Shown: positions 26,790-35,706 of the stretch, one piece after another | Position numbering within the stretch: the first letter of the stretch is position 1 | Layout of the letters: each line of letters begins with the position of its first letter | Made by a program: the position numbers and the translations under genes | Assembly (NCBI GenBank): GCA_028281635.1 | Contig: JANQJM010000224.1 | Span: forward strand, 62,001-126,000 | DNA length: 64,000 bases | Origin: Pseudomonadales bacterium | Lineage (GTDB): Bacteria; Pseudomonadota; Gammaproteobacteria; Pseudomonadales; Pseudohongiellaceae | Direction of reading: 5' to 3' | The notes under the pieces: model-generated | Databases searched by the model: none | Told to the model about the DNA's origin: nothing | The model's input: the letters and a program-made list of their open reading frames with translations, nothing else

Positions 26790-26805
26790 TGGCTCTATTC
26801 TTGCT
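26790..26805 (+). promoter_or_regulatory. Sigma-54 promoter of the regulator-kinase operon
   Basis: The sequence TGGCTCTATTCTTGCT has GG at 26791-26792, ten bases, and GC at 26803-26804, a close match to TGGCAC-N5-TTGC. It lies about 113 bp downstream of the strong palindrome at 26661-26677. Its leader to the ATG at 27063 would be about 245 bases and includes a further perfect palindrome at 26967-26983. Autoregulation of the response regulator is therefore likely. Confidence 0.55.
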
Positions 26806-26964
26806 CTTGAAATTGAAACTGTGATTCAAATCCGATGAATTGCTCGAATAATGCTGGTTTATTGTTTAGACGTTAACGCGCCCGGCTGGTTACCAAAGAA
26901 TATTTCTTTAATTTTCAACATGTTACGCTGCTGCTGAAAATCCAACTGTGCCGAGAATTCCGAT

Positions 26965-26985
26965 ACTGTTTCAATATGGAACAGT
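26965..26985. promoter_or_regulatory. Activator-type palindrome in the regulator gene's leader
   Basis: The core TGTTTCAATATGGAACA (26967-26983) is extended by AC and GT into a 21-base inverted repeat. It is one of the best copies of the motif in the window. It lies downstream of the likely sigma-54 promoter and 80 bp before the regulator's ATG, where binding could repress or fine-tune expression. Confidence 0.55.
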
Positions 26986-27027
26986 GCGGGTAGCAAACCA
27001 AGCTGAGTTAAATGATGGAGTAATCAA

Positions 27028-27043
27028 TACTCTGTACAGAGTA
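27028..27043. promoter_or_regulatory. Perfect 16-base palindrome before the regulator start
   Basis: TACTCTGTACAGAGTA is a perfect inverted repeat, 20 bases upstream of the ATG of the response regulator and just before its ribosome-binding site (GAGGAAAAG). It differs from the TGTTTC-type sites. It could be an operator for another repressor or a short mRNA hairpin. Confidence 0.35.
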
Positions 27044-27062
27044 CTGATCCTTCGAGGAAAAG

Positions 27063-28457
27063 ATGGGAATAGATTCAACAAAAAGCGACTTTTCACCCGC
27101 GACAATTCTGTTGGTTGATGATGACAGAGACGTGTTGCTCACTGCAGAACTGGTCTTGAAAGATGGTCAGAAAAGCATACACGCCTTGACAAATCCAAGC
27201 GATATGCCTGCTCTGCTGGAGCAGCATCACGTTAATGTGGTTTTACTTGATATGAACTTCACACGTGGCTTCACTGCCGGTGACGAAGGATTCTACTGGT
27301 TACATAAAATCAGAGAATTGTCGCCGCAAACACAGATCATCATGGCAACTGCTTATGGAGAGATTGATCTGGCAGTAGAAGCAATAAAGCAAGGCGCAGC
27401 GGATTTCCTGGTAAAGCCTTGGGACAACGAAAAGTTAGTCAGTACAGTTGATGCCTGTCTCAAACTGAGCCTGTCCGGGAGTCCGGATCGAAATTCAAAA
27501 CGTTCGCAGCAGGCAATTGATGAGAAACTTGAATCGCAGTTCAGTGAGATCATTGGCGAATCAGCCGTTATGCAACAGGTTTTTGACCTGGTGGATAAAG
27601 TTGCTGACACAGATGCCAGTATTCTCATTCGTGGTGAAAACGGCACCGGTAAAGACCTGATTGCTCGTGCTATCCACAACAAATCAAATCGACACCAATT
27701 CCCCCTCGTTAGTGTCGACCTCGGAGCCATCTCAGAAAGCCTGTTTGAGTCCGAGATGTTTGGCCACAAGAAAGGTGCCTTTACAGATGCACGTCAAGAC
27801 AGATCCGGTCGCATTGAGGCGGCAAACGGCGGCACACTGTTTCTTGATGAAATTGGAAACCTCTCTCTGACTTTACAAGCCAAATTGCTGGGAGCACTGG
27901 AAAGCCGAACGGTGACTCGAGTTGGATCTGATATCGCAGTACCCGTTGATATCCGGTTAATTTGTGCAACCAATATGGAGCCAGATAAGCTGCAGGATGA
28001 GTCGAAGTTTCGTCGCGACCTTCTGTATCGCATAAACACAGTGGAGATATTTTTGCCACCTTTACGGCAACGAGTAGAAGACATTCCGTTGCTGGCAAGT
28101 CACTACATAAAACTCTACGCCCGAAAATACAACAAACCCGAGATAAACCTAAGCAAAGCAGATATATCAAGGCTACAAGACTACAGCTGGCCGGGGAATG
28201 TTCGCGAGCTGCAGCATGCAATAGAGCGTGGTGTAATCATTGCAGAGAATGCGCAGATTGAGTTTCGGGACATTCTGGTAGGAAGACGTACGAGTACGGA
28301 CAATTCTCCAGAGTTAAACATCGCAAAGTTAGAACAACAAACGATTGAAAAAGCCATCGAACAATACTCCGGCAATCTTACCCAGGTTGCAAAAGCACTA
28401 GGCATGGGACGTACTACCCTCTATCGCAAAATGGAAAAGTATGGAATCTCTGACTAG
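27063..28457 (+). CDS. NtrC-family sigma-54 response regulator
   Basis: A 464-residue transcriptional activator. The receiver domain (about 13-130) has Asp20-Asp21, phospho-acceptor Asp63 in LLDMNF, Thr96 and Lys118. An extra loop after the phospho-site (TRGFTAGDEG) marks a subfamily I associate with FtsX-pump operons. The AAA+ domain (about 162-390) shows Walker A GENGTGKD (191-198), a sigma-54 contact loop GAFTDA (238-243, canonical GAFTGA), and Walker B GGTLFLDEI. A Fis-type helix-turn-helix ends the protein (LTQVAKALGMGRTTLYRKMEKYGI). It probably binds the TGTTTC-N5-GAAACA sites at several permease promoters in this window. It overlaps the kinase gene by 17 bp. Confidence 0.93.
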   Translation: MGIDSTKSDFSPATILLVDDDRDVLLTAELVLKDGQKSIHALTNPSDMPALLEQHHVNVVLLDMNFTRGFTAGDEGFYWLHKIRELSPQTQIIMATAYGEIDLAVEAIKQGAADFLVKPWDNEKLVSTVDACLKLSLSGSPDRNSKRSQQAIDEKLESQFSEIIGESAVMQQVFDLVDKVADTDASILIRGENGTGKDLIARAIHNKSNRHQFPLVSVDLGAISESLFESEMFGHKKGAFTDARQDRSGRIEAANGGTLFLDEIGNLSLTLQAKLLGALESRTVTRVGSDIAVPVDIRLICATNMEPDKLQDESKFRRDLLYRINTVEIFLPPLRQRVEDIPLLASHYIKLYARKYNKPEINLSKADISRLQDYSWPGNVRELQHAIERGVIIAENAQIEFRDILVGRRTSTDNSPELNIAKLEQQTIEKAIEQYSGNLTQVAKALGMGRTTLYRKMEKYGISD

Positions 28458-29808
28458 CCTTTTGAAAAGTCAGCATGGGCGGCTAATGTTCCATGTCGCG
28501 TTACTGATAGGGGCGATATTCGCGTTTTGCTACAGCCTGTTGGAGACTGATTGGATCGGGACTCCCATCATAAGTTTTTTCGTTATCGCAATAATTATCG
28601 CCAACATAGTTCGGCTGGTAGAAAAGAGCAATCGTGATTTTGCTCAGTTTCTAAACAACATTTCACACAATGACTTCGCCAGCTCCAGCGGCTCTTCAAA
28701 TCAGGGATTCAGCACTCGTGATTTTATAGATGCACAGAAGACTCTGCTGGGCAAATATCGCAAGCTCAAAGCGGATCGCAATATTCAAACTGAGTACTTG
28801 CAAATGGTTGTAGAGCACGTGGATGCTGCTCTGATTTGCTTCGATAGTGAAGGCAAGATTGAAATCATCAATAAGGCTGCCGAGCGGCTGCTGAACAAAA
28901 AGTACATTAGCAGTCTCAATATAGTCGCAAAAATAAACAAGGAGCTCGCCGATGCCTTCTGGTCTATACGGGCTGGCGAAACCCGAGTTCTCAAGTTAGT
29001 TATCAATAATGAGATGCACCAGCTCATCCTGACAGCAACGGAATTCATCTTACAGGAGCGAAAGTACAAACTGGTTTCACTGCAGAACATTAAGAGCGCT
29101 CTGGACGAAAGAGAAATCGAAAGCTGGCAGAAGCTAATTCGCGTGCTGACGCATGAAATAATGAACTCCATGACACCTATCGTATCGCTAAGCAGATACA
29201 TCGGTGGTGTAGTTGGAAGTAATGAACTGAGCCAGCGGCTGACAGATCGTAGTTCTGAGCAGTACAGAGACCTTCGTCAAAGCATAGAAGCTATCGCATC
29301 TCGAAGTCAGGGATTAATGGAATTCGTAGATTCTTACCGAAGTTTGAGTAACTTGCCTGAACCGGTATTCGATGAGATCAAGATAGTCACCCTCTTTGAA
29401 CGCATTGAACTGATGTTCAAAGAGCAGATGGAAACGCAGTCCATACACTTTGACTCTGAAGTTATTCCTGATACTGCGGTTCTAGTCGCCGATGTTAAAC
29501 TCTTAGAACAAATCCTGATTAACCTGATTAGCAATGCCATGGATGCAGTAGTCGAACGCACAGAGAAGAGAATACAGATGCGTTGTGAACAGAATATGTA
29601 TGGCAAGACGAAAATCAAGGTAAGTGACAACGGTCATGGAATTGGTAAAGACATAATCGACAACATCTTCACACCATTCTATACGACCAAAGAAAAAGGT
29701 AGCGGAATTGGGCTCAGCCTTTCCAGACAATTAGCCAGGCTTAACAAAGGTACACTTGCGGTGAGCAGCTCAGTGGGCGAAGGCACACAGTTCACCCTGT
29801 CATTCTAG
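28441..29808 (+). CDS. Sensor histidine kinase, intramembrane-sensing layout
   Basis: A 455-residue kinase, cognate to the overlapping response regulator. Two membrane helices at about 15-34 and 40-59 are joined by only a few residues, so there is essentially no periplasmic sensor. A linker, a PAS-like region (about 118-215), an H-box with His238 in LTHEIMNSMTPI, and a catalytic domain with N-box NLISNAMDAV, DNGHGIG and GSGIGLSLS follow. In Bce-type systems a similar lack of sensor means the kinase reads the state of an ABC permease; by analogy, an FtsX permease here could be the sensor. That is inference. Confidence 0.92.
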   Translation: MESLTSLLKSQHGRLMFHVALLIGAIFAFCYSLLETDWIGTPIISFFVIAIIIANIVRLVEKSNRDFAQFLNNISHNDFASSSGSSNQGFSTRDFIDAQKTLLGKYRKLKADRNIQTEYLQMVVEHVDAALICFDSEGKIEIINKAAERLLNKKYISSLNIVAKINKELADAFWSIRAGETRVLKLVINNEMHQLILTATEFILQERKYKLVSLQNIKSALDEREIESWQKLIRVLTHEIMNSMTPIVSLSRYIGGVVGSNELSQRLTDRSSEQYRDLRQSIEAIASRSQGLMEFVDSYRSLSNLPEPVFDEIKIVTLFERIELMFKEQMETQSIHFDSEVIPDTAVLVADVKLLEQILINLISNAMDAVVERTEKRIQMRCEQNMYGKTKIKVSDNGHGIGKDIIDNIFTPFYTTKEKGSGIGLSLSRQLARLNKGTLAVSSSVGEGTQFTLSF

Positions 29809-29854
29809 TCTTTGGGAGAGCATTCTCTTTAGCACTTGGAATCCAAGAGACTAA

Positions 29855-29893
29855 TGTTCAACATCGAAACACTCAGTGTTTCGATATGGAACA
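29855..29893. promoter_or_regulatory. Paired activator sites upstream of permease 4
   Basis: Two 17-bp sites, TGTTCAACATCGAAACA (29855-29871) and TGTTTCGATATGGAACA (29877-29893), start 22 bp apart. Both match TGTTYC-N5-GRAACA closely. The proximal site ends 61 bases before the -24 GG of the promoter at 29954. Confidence 0.7.
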
Positions 29894-29953
29894 TTCTGTT
29901 TTCGATTTACTGGTTGATTGCAGTATTTGGCAGGTGAGTGTGCTCTGATTCGG

Positions 29954-29969
29954 AGGAACAAATCTTGCT
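29954..29969 (+). promoter_or_regulatory. Sigma-54 promoter of permease 4
   Basis: AGGAACAAATCTTGCT has GG at 29955-29956, ten bases, and GC at 29967-29968. The -12 TTGC is perfect and the -24 half is weaker (AGGAAC). Its position relative to the paired sites agrees with the other three promoters, which is the main reason to accept it. Predicted start is near 29980, about 29 bases before the ATG. Confidence 0.55.
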
Positions 29970-30008
29970 TCAATCTGACCATAGTTATTACATCAAAAGC
30001 AGGTTTCG

Positions 30009-32447
30009 ATGTTTAGACTCTACCTTCTGCACACCTATCGCACCCTGATTCAAGAGAAGGTATATGCCTTAATTAACCTGATCGGTCTATCCCTTGCTAT
30101 TGCTTGTTGCTTGATTCTGGTGCTCTACGTACGCAGTGAGCTGACTTATGATCACTATCATGAGAATCATGAGCAAATCTACCGAATTTCTCAGGATCAC
30201 ATTTTCGGTGGGAGCTCGATCCCCTTCGCGATAACCTCAGCAGCTCTTGGGCCCTATTTCTTTCGTGAGTACCCCCATGTTGGAGACTTCGTACGTCTCC
30301 GTGACACCTTTGTAGACAACGAGCTTTTTCGAAGTGAAGACAGGGAGTTCTATTGGGACGATGTCTGGATGGCAGACGACAATGTCTTCGATGTCTTTAC
30401 TCACGAAGTCGTTTATGGAGACCTGGAGGATGCACTGGTTGACCCGTACAGCATGGTAATCAGTGAGTCTTTCTCCAGGGCGTATTTTGGCGATGAAAAT
30501 CCGGTTGGGCAGCGCCTTAGTACTGATGTCACAGACTACACGGTGGTGGCAGTGTTCAAGGACTTTCCCGATAATGTGCATTTGAAATACAGCGCTTTGA
30601 TCTCCTGGAATCTGAACGATACGGTGGGTCGGCCTGATTCATCCCGCGCACAGAGGACCCTGTTTGGACAAGCTCCCAATACCTACTTTCATGTAACAGC
30701 GGATATTTCCCGACAAGAACTGCAAAGCTTACTGGAAGAGTTTTATCAGAACCTGATGGCAGAGATTGGTGAGGAGCTGGGAAGAGAAATTCGCTACCAC
30801 ACTGTGCCGCTGACAGACGTCCACTTTGACAATCGCTTTACCCGGGGACCGCCTACCGGCAACATCTTCTATGTCTACGGATTCATTGCGGTTGCGATTT
30901 TTATCATGCTGGTTGCCTGTATCAACTATGCAAACCTGGCGATCGCGCGAGGAACCAGACGCGCGAAAGAAATCGGAATGCGCAAAATTCTTGGCGCAAG
31001 TCGTGGGCAGTTGGTAAGCCAGTCTATTGTAGAGTCGGTCGGCTACGCCCTGCTCGCCCTGGTAATTGGCATCTTACTTGTCGAGATTGTAGAACAGTAT
31101 ACGCCCATGGCGGACTGGCTTGGCAAAAGTCAGCTTTTAGATATAGGAAGAGAAACTACGCTAATCGGCTGGATCACTGTAGGGACAGTTTTGATCGGCC
31201 TAATTGCGGGGTCCTATCCCGCATTTTATCTATCCTTTATTGAGCCTCTTTCCGCAGTGACCACTAACAAGCAACCAAAGGGTTCCACTATCCAGATTCG
31301 CCAACTGCTAACTTTCATTCAGTTTCTTGTCTCCATAAGCGTTGTTGCTTGCACTCTGCTCATGCTATTGCAAATGAATTACATGGCCAGTAAACCGCTT
31401 GGTTACAGTGTTGAAGACAAAATACGCATGAAACTTCGCGGTATCGAGATGATTGAAAAAGTTCCTCTTATTCGCAGTGAGTTGATGACTGATGCAAGTG
31501 TGCTTGGTGTGGTAGACACTTACTTTGTGCCGGGAACAGATATTGGGAATGGATTTCGCACTTTTGAAGGCAGAGCTGGGGAACCACCAATCTCATTGGT
31601 CGTTTCTTATCTCTACGGCGGGTTCGAATTCGTTGATGTTATGGGTATCGAGCTACAGCAAGGCAGGAACTTTTCCGAAGAAATACCCACCGACTACCAA
31701 CAGTCTATATTAGTCAACCAAAGCCTGGTGGATGCAATGGGCTGGGAAAACCCAATTGGCAAACAAGTAACAACTCCAAGTAATACAAGTTATGTCATCG
31801 GCGTTGTGAGCGATTTCCATTCGGCGTCATTGCATGACCCGATTCGTCCGACAATTATCTCTCCAATCCAGTATGACTACAGTGTTGATTATAGAGCGCT
31901 CGACATCGCGATGAGTGAGCTTGTCATAAGCATTTCCACAGAGAACATAGATCGCACAATCCGACATATTGAGTCCGTTATGCAAGATCTGGATCCTGAC
32001 CACCCTTTCGAATATGAGTTCTTCGATAGCGCTATCGCCGAGCAATATGCGAGCGAAAATCAATTGATGACACTAACCGGCGTGTTCGCTGCGGTTTGCA
32101 TCATCATTTCCTCTCTAGGCTTGTTTGGTCTCACTGCATTTACTACCCAACAGCGCACCAAAGAGATAGGTATCCGCAAGGTTCTGGGGGCAACTACTAC
32201 CCAGATCATAGTGTTTCTGACGCGGTTTCAGATGCTGTTGGTTGGTGCTGCTGCCGTTGTCGCATCAATTCTGTCCTACGTCACAATGGATAACTGGATG
32301 TCTAATTTCGCTTACCGCACAGAGATGCCTCTGTGGGCTTTCCTGGTCTCCGGACTAGGAGTGGCTGCGGTGGCGTTTCTGACAATCGCATTGCAATCCA
32401 GCAAGACAGCGCGATCGAACCCAGTGGATGCTCTGCGATATGAATGA
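30009..32447 (+). CDS. FtsX/MacB-like ABC permease 4
   Basis: An 812-residue permease following the kinase gene by 200 bp, with its own promoter and activator sites. Coupling motifs are KEIGMRKILGA (half 1) and KEIGIRKVLGA (half 2). After the second motif it has TQIIVFLTRFQMLLVGAAAVVAS, lacking the DFxK...AWP segment of permeases 1-3; this marks a second subclass shared with 6, 8, 9 and 11. The C-terminus is NPVDALRYE. Being next to the regulator and kinase, it is the best candidate for a sensory permease or main target. It ends 1 bp from the convergent LuxR-VOC gene. Confidence 0.88.
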   Translation: MFRLYLLHTYRTLIQEKVYALINLIGLSLAIACCLILVLYVRSELTYDHYHENHEQIYRISQDHIFGGSSIPFAITSAALGPYFFREYPHVGDFVRLRDTFVDNELFRSEDREFYWDDVWMADDNVFDVFTHEVVYGDLEDALVDPYSMVISESFSRAYFGDENPVGQRLSTDVTDYTVVAVFKDFPDNVHLKYSALISWNLNDTVGRPDSSRAQRTLFGQAPNTYFHVTADISRQELQSLLEEFYQNLMAEIGEELGREIRYHTVPLTDVHFDNRFTRGPPTGNIFYVYGFIAVAIFIMLVACINYANLAIARGTRRAKEIGMRKILGASRGQLVSQSIVESVGYALLALVIGILLVEIVEQYTPMADWLGKSQLLDIGRETTLIGWITVGTVLIGLIAGSYPAFYLSFIEPLSAVTTNKQPKGSTIQIRQLLTFIQFLVSISVVACTLLMLLQMNYMASKPLGYSVEDKIRMKLRGIEMIEKVPLIRSELMTDASVLGVVDTYFVPGTDIGNGFRTFEGRAGEPPISLVVSYLYGGFEFVDVMGIELQQGRNFSEEIPTDYQQSILVNQSLVDAMGWENPIGKQVTTPSNTSYVIGVVSDFHSASLHDPIRPTIISPIQYDYSVDYRALDIAMSELVISISTENIDRTIRHIESVMQDLDPDHPFEYEFFDSAIAEQYASENQLMTLTGVFAAVCIIISSLGLFGLTAFTTQQRTKEIGIRKVLGATTTQIIVFLTRFQMLLVGAAAVVASILSYVTMDNWMSNFAYRTEMPLWAFLVSGLGVAAVAFLTIALQSSKTARSNPVDALRYE

Positions 32448-32448
32448 T

Positions 32449-33078
32449 TCAATCGCTGCCGGTATTGGACATGATCGCTAGGGGCCGTCCTTCGAGGTCA
32501 TTGAAAAATGCCATCCACTCTTCCACACCATTTTCATGCTTGTGCACCCTATGAGGTGCGCTGACGAACTCGACGCCACAATCAGACAATGACTCGTATG
32601 CCGCGTTCACATTCGGCACCCATAAATAGACAATCGACTCTTTCTCAGCAGCGGCGGCCTCTGTCTCCGACAACATCAACCTCACACCGCCACAGTTGAA
32701 AAATGCCAATTTGTCGAAGGCATACAGTAACTCCAATCCCAGCACCTCTGAATACCAGGACTTGGATCGCTCGACGTCGCTGACCGTCCTGGCAATCTGC
32801 CCCACCCCCTGTATCTGAAAATCGGTACTCATCTCACTTTCACCTCTAGCCAGCTGGCTATCCATTGGCGCACCCTCCCAGAATTTCAACGCTTTCTTAT
32901 TCTTGAGCCCTAACTTGGCAATTGCATTGGCCACATGGTATTTCACTGCGTCTTCACTGATGCCGCGCCGGGCGGCGATCTGTTTATTGGTCAGGCCGTG
33001 CCGGACTGCATCGACAATACGCCATTCCGTTGGAGTAAGAACATCATTGTGTGGTGGGCGACCGCGTTTAGTTGTCAT
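32449..33078 (-). CDS. LuxR-type HTH fused to a VOC (glyoxalase-fold) domain
   Basis: A 209-residue protein. Residues 1-65 form a GerE/LuxR-like helix-turn-helix (LTPTEWRIVDAVRHGLTNKQIAARRGISEDAVKYHVANAIAKLGLKNK). Residues 85-205 form a VOC domain (IQGVGQIARTVSDVERSKSWYSEVLGLELLY ... YLWVPNVNAAYESLSDCGVEF ... FFNDLEGRPLAIM). No signal peptide. The arrangement suggests a one-component regulator sensing a small molecule or drug through the VOC domain. The order (DNA-binding domain first) is the reverse of many sensor-regulators. It lies between permeases 4 and 5 and could regulate either neighbour, without direct evidence. Confidence 0.85.
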   Translation of the reverse strand: MTTKRGRPPHNDVLTPTEWRIVDAVRHGLTNKQIAARRGISEDAVKYHVANAIAKLGLKNKKALKFWEGAPMDSQLARGESEMSTDFQIQGVGQIARTVSDVERSKSWYSEVLGLELLYAFDKLAFFNCGGVRLMLSETEAAAAEKESIVYLWVPNVNAAYESLSDCGVEFVSAPHRVHKHENGVEEWMAFFNDLEGRPLAIMSNTGSD

Positions 33079-33200
33079 CGAGATGATGTTAGCAAGCTAA
33101 AGTGGGGATTTTCCCTACCCTTTTTGCGGCCAAAGTAGATCACGCTAGACAGGAGACACTGCAAATAGATCAACTTCTGAACACAGTGAGTTAAACCTTC

Positions 33201-35669
33201 CTATTCATAACGAAGAGCCTCAACCGGATTGGAACTCGATGTCGCATAGCATTGAATCGACACGGTAGCAAAAGCTAATGCAGCGACTCCTGAAGCAACC
33301 AATAGATACATACCAATTGGGAAGTTTGCCTGGGATGAAAAATCCGCGTAGAAATCACCTATGAAGTAATAGGCAATAGGCCATGAAACAACACAGGCAA
33401 CTAATACAGGCTTCAAGAAATCCCATGCCAGCAGACCAACAACAGAACTGGTACTTGCTCCTAGCACCTTTCGTACGCCAACCTCTTTTGTTCGCCGAAG
33501 ACTCGAATAGGACGCCAACGCGTACAGGCCACAAGCCGCTATAAAAATAGTGATAATGCTTGCGAATAGTGCAGCATTGCTAATGCCATTGGTCCTGGCT
33601 TCTATGAGGCCATCAAATTCCTGGCTTAAAAATACTCTATCTATCGGTGTGTCTGGACGATGCTGAGCCCAAACATTGTCGATGTGCTGCAAGGCTGCTT
33701 CCGTCTGACTAGGGTTCGTTCTTACCAGCACATACCTTTGCGGATTGGGTGATCCAAGCAGTGCACTGACCGATGTTTCATCAGTTTCTATACCGCCTCG
33801 AAGAAGGAACTGCCTTACTACTCCAATGACCTGCATCCTCAACGTTCCTAACAAAAGTATCTCTCCCACCGCGGCTTGCGGTGAATCAAAGCCGAACCGT
33901 CTTGCCATCAGGTCGGTAATAACCACGCCATAGTTATTTTCGAGATCAGGCGGCTCTCCACTGACTGGCAGAAAATCGGAGGGGAATGCATCGGAAAAGC
34001 CTCTTCCTGCAACAAGCTCTAAATCAAGTGCATCCATAAAATGAGAATCGACAAACGCGAAAGCGACTGCAAGGCGATCATTTTCTGCTCTTCCTTCGGT
34101 ACGCCACGATGTGACCCCCGGTTGGGCAGGAGGACTAAAACTGGACATCCCTACAGCTGCAATTGCCTGGTGACGCGCCAATTCATTTCTCAGTGCGGCA
34201 TAGTTAAATGCCTCAGGGTCGCTAGTGTTGTACCGGGAATCCACAACAATCAGATTATCTTTCTCGAAGGCGACATCCTGTGTTCGCATGTGATCAGTTT
34301 GCAGATAAACGGCTATCGCCAAAAGTATCAGCGTGGCAGAAACCACAAACTGAACGGACGTTATCACCGCCTTAATCAACTTTCCGGTCCGGCTCAAAGA
34401 GTAAGATCCACTGAATACCGATGCAGCTTGAAGTTTTGAAACCGACATTGCCGGAAGGATTCCTGCGGTTATGCCCGTTAATATGACTAAGGAAGCCAAT
34501 AATAAAATGATATTCACCTGGTAAATGTCATCATAGACAAAACCCGTAGCGGTCAGGCTAGTGTATGTTGGGATAGCTGCGGAGAGCAGAGGCAGCGCCA
34601 GCATAAATGCTAATGAGGTAAGTAGCAGTGACTCGATCAGAAACTGCCAAATAATATGGCCACGATTAGCCCCGAGCGCCTTTCTCACGCCAATCTCTTT
34701 GGTTCGTTGCGAAATCTGGGCAAGCGAGAGATTAATATAGTTGATGCATGAAGTAACCAGAATCAAGAAGGCAAAAGTAATCAGGCTGTACAAAACCGTC
34801 TTACTCGTTGAACTTTCCACCGAACCAAAGTTACTTAGAGGGTTAAGATAAATATCGTCGATTGATTGCAGCGATAGACCAAACCCCAGTCGTTCGGCAT
34901 CGGCGATATCTCCTCCTGACAAATTGCGCTCAATGAACCCTGGCAGTTCGGCGTTAATCTGGGCAGCAGATGTTTCGGGGCTCAATGTCAAAAAAGTACT
35001 TGAACCCTGAAAAGAAACCCATCCTCGATTGTTCATGAATTCGTCACCAAACATTTGTTGTCCGGTGGACTTCGAGACCAGTATTGAAAACGGATGGGTC
35101 GAGTTTTCAGGGATATCACGGAATACACCCGTAACCTGAATGTCGGCTTGGTTATCCAGAGTAAGAATTTGTCCGACCGGATCCTCTCTGGGAAAATATT
35201 TCTCTGCGGTTGTTTCATTGATGATCATGGAATTTGGGCGCGTCAGAGCATTTACCGCATCGCCATCTAGAAACTCCAGGTCAAATATTTGCACAGCATC
35301 TGGTTCTGCCCATGAAAAACTGTTTTCAGACGGTTCATTGTTACGACTGAAGATTCCGTTTGAAGGACGAATCTTCGCAACATGAATTATCCGTTCAGGG
35401 TAGTCTAGCCGCAGTTGGGCTGCATAAGGTTCTGCTGTATGGGCCGTGCGATAGGGTTCATTCGTACCTTGAACTACCTGGTGAGTGACCAATCTATAGG
35501 TGTTTTGCCAGTTGTCGATGTGTTTGTTCGAATTCTGCACGTAGTCTACATGCATTAAAACTAATGTAGCACCCGCAAGACCGACAGTAAGGCTCAGAAT
35601 CTTTATTAGAGAGAGGACTGGCTGTTTACGAAGACTTACCAATGCGATGAGTAAATAGTTCTTAATCAT
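33201..35669 (-). CDS. FtsX/MacB-like ABC permease 5
   Basis: A permease of about 822 residues, the last in the ten-gene array. Start chosen at ATG 35669 (MIKNYLLIALVSLRKQPVL), aligning with its paralogues; a TTG four codons earlier is possible. Motifs are KEIGVRKALGA in half 1 and KEVGVRKVLGA in half 2, then DFLKPVLVACVVSWPIAYY, so it belongs to the AWP-like subclass. C-terminus is NPVEALRYE. It begins 37 bp after the stop of permease 6. No terminator is obvious in the 120 bases after it. Confidence 0.87.
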   Translation of the reverse strand: MIKNYLLIALVSLRKQPVLSLIKILSLTVGLAGATLVLMHVDYVQNSNKHIDNWQNTYRLVTHQVVQGTNEPYRTAHTAEPYAAQLRLDYPERIIHVAKIRPSNGIFSRNNEPSENSFSWAEPDAVQIFDLEFLDGDAVNALTRPNSMIINETTAEKYFPREDPVGQILTLDNQADIQVTGVFRDIPENSTHPFSILVSKSTGQQMFGDEFMNNRGWVSFQGSSTFLTLSPETSAAQINAELPGFIERNLSGGDIADAERLGFGLSLQSIDDIYLNPLSNFGSVESSTSKTVLYSLITFAFLILVTSCINYINLSLAQISQRTKEIGVRKALGANRGHIIWQFLIESLLLTSLAFMLALPLLSAAIPTYTSLTATGFVYDDIYQVNIILLLASLVILTGITAGILPAMSVSKLQAASVFSGSYSLSRTGKLIKAVITSVQFVVSATLILLAIAVYLQTDHMRTQDVAFEKDNLIVVDSRYNTSDPEAFNYAALRNELARHQAIAAVGMSSFSPPAQPGVTSWRTEGRAENDRLAVAFAFVDSHFMDALDLELVAGRGFSDAFPSDFLPVSGEPPDLENNYGVVITDLMARRFGFDSPQAAVGEILLLGTLRMQVIGVVRQFLLRGGIETDETSVSALLGSPNPQRYVLVRTNPSQTEAALQHIDNVWAQHRPDTPIDRVFLSQEFDGLIEARTNGISNAALFASIITIFIAACGLYALASYSSLRRTKEVGVRKVLGASTSSVVGLLAWDFLKPVLVACVVSWPIAYYFIGDFYADFSSQANFPIGMYLLVASGVAALAFATVSIQCYATSSSNPVEALRYE

Positions 35670-35706
35670 AATTGTGCCCAAAAGACATTAGATTCATCAT
35701 ATGGAC

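Noticed and set aside
29928-29944. An alternative -24/-12 at TTTGGCAGGTGAGTGTGC upstream of permease 4
   Set aside because: GG and GC are 11 bases apart rather than 10. The 29954 element has the right spacing and fits the shared geometry.
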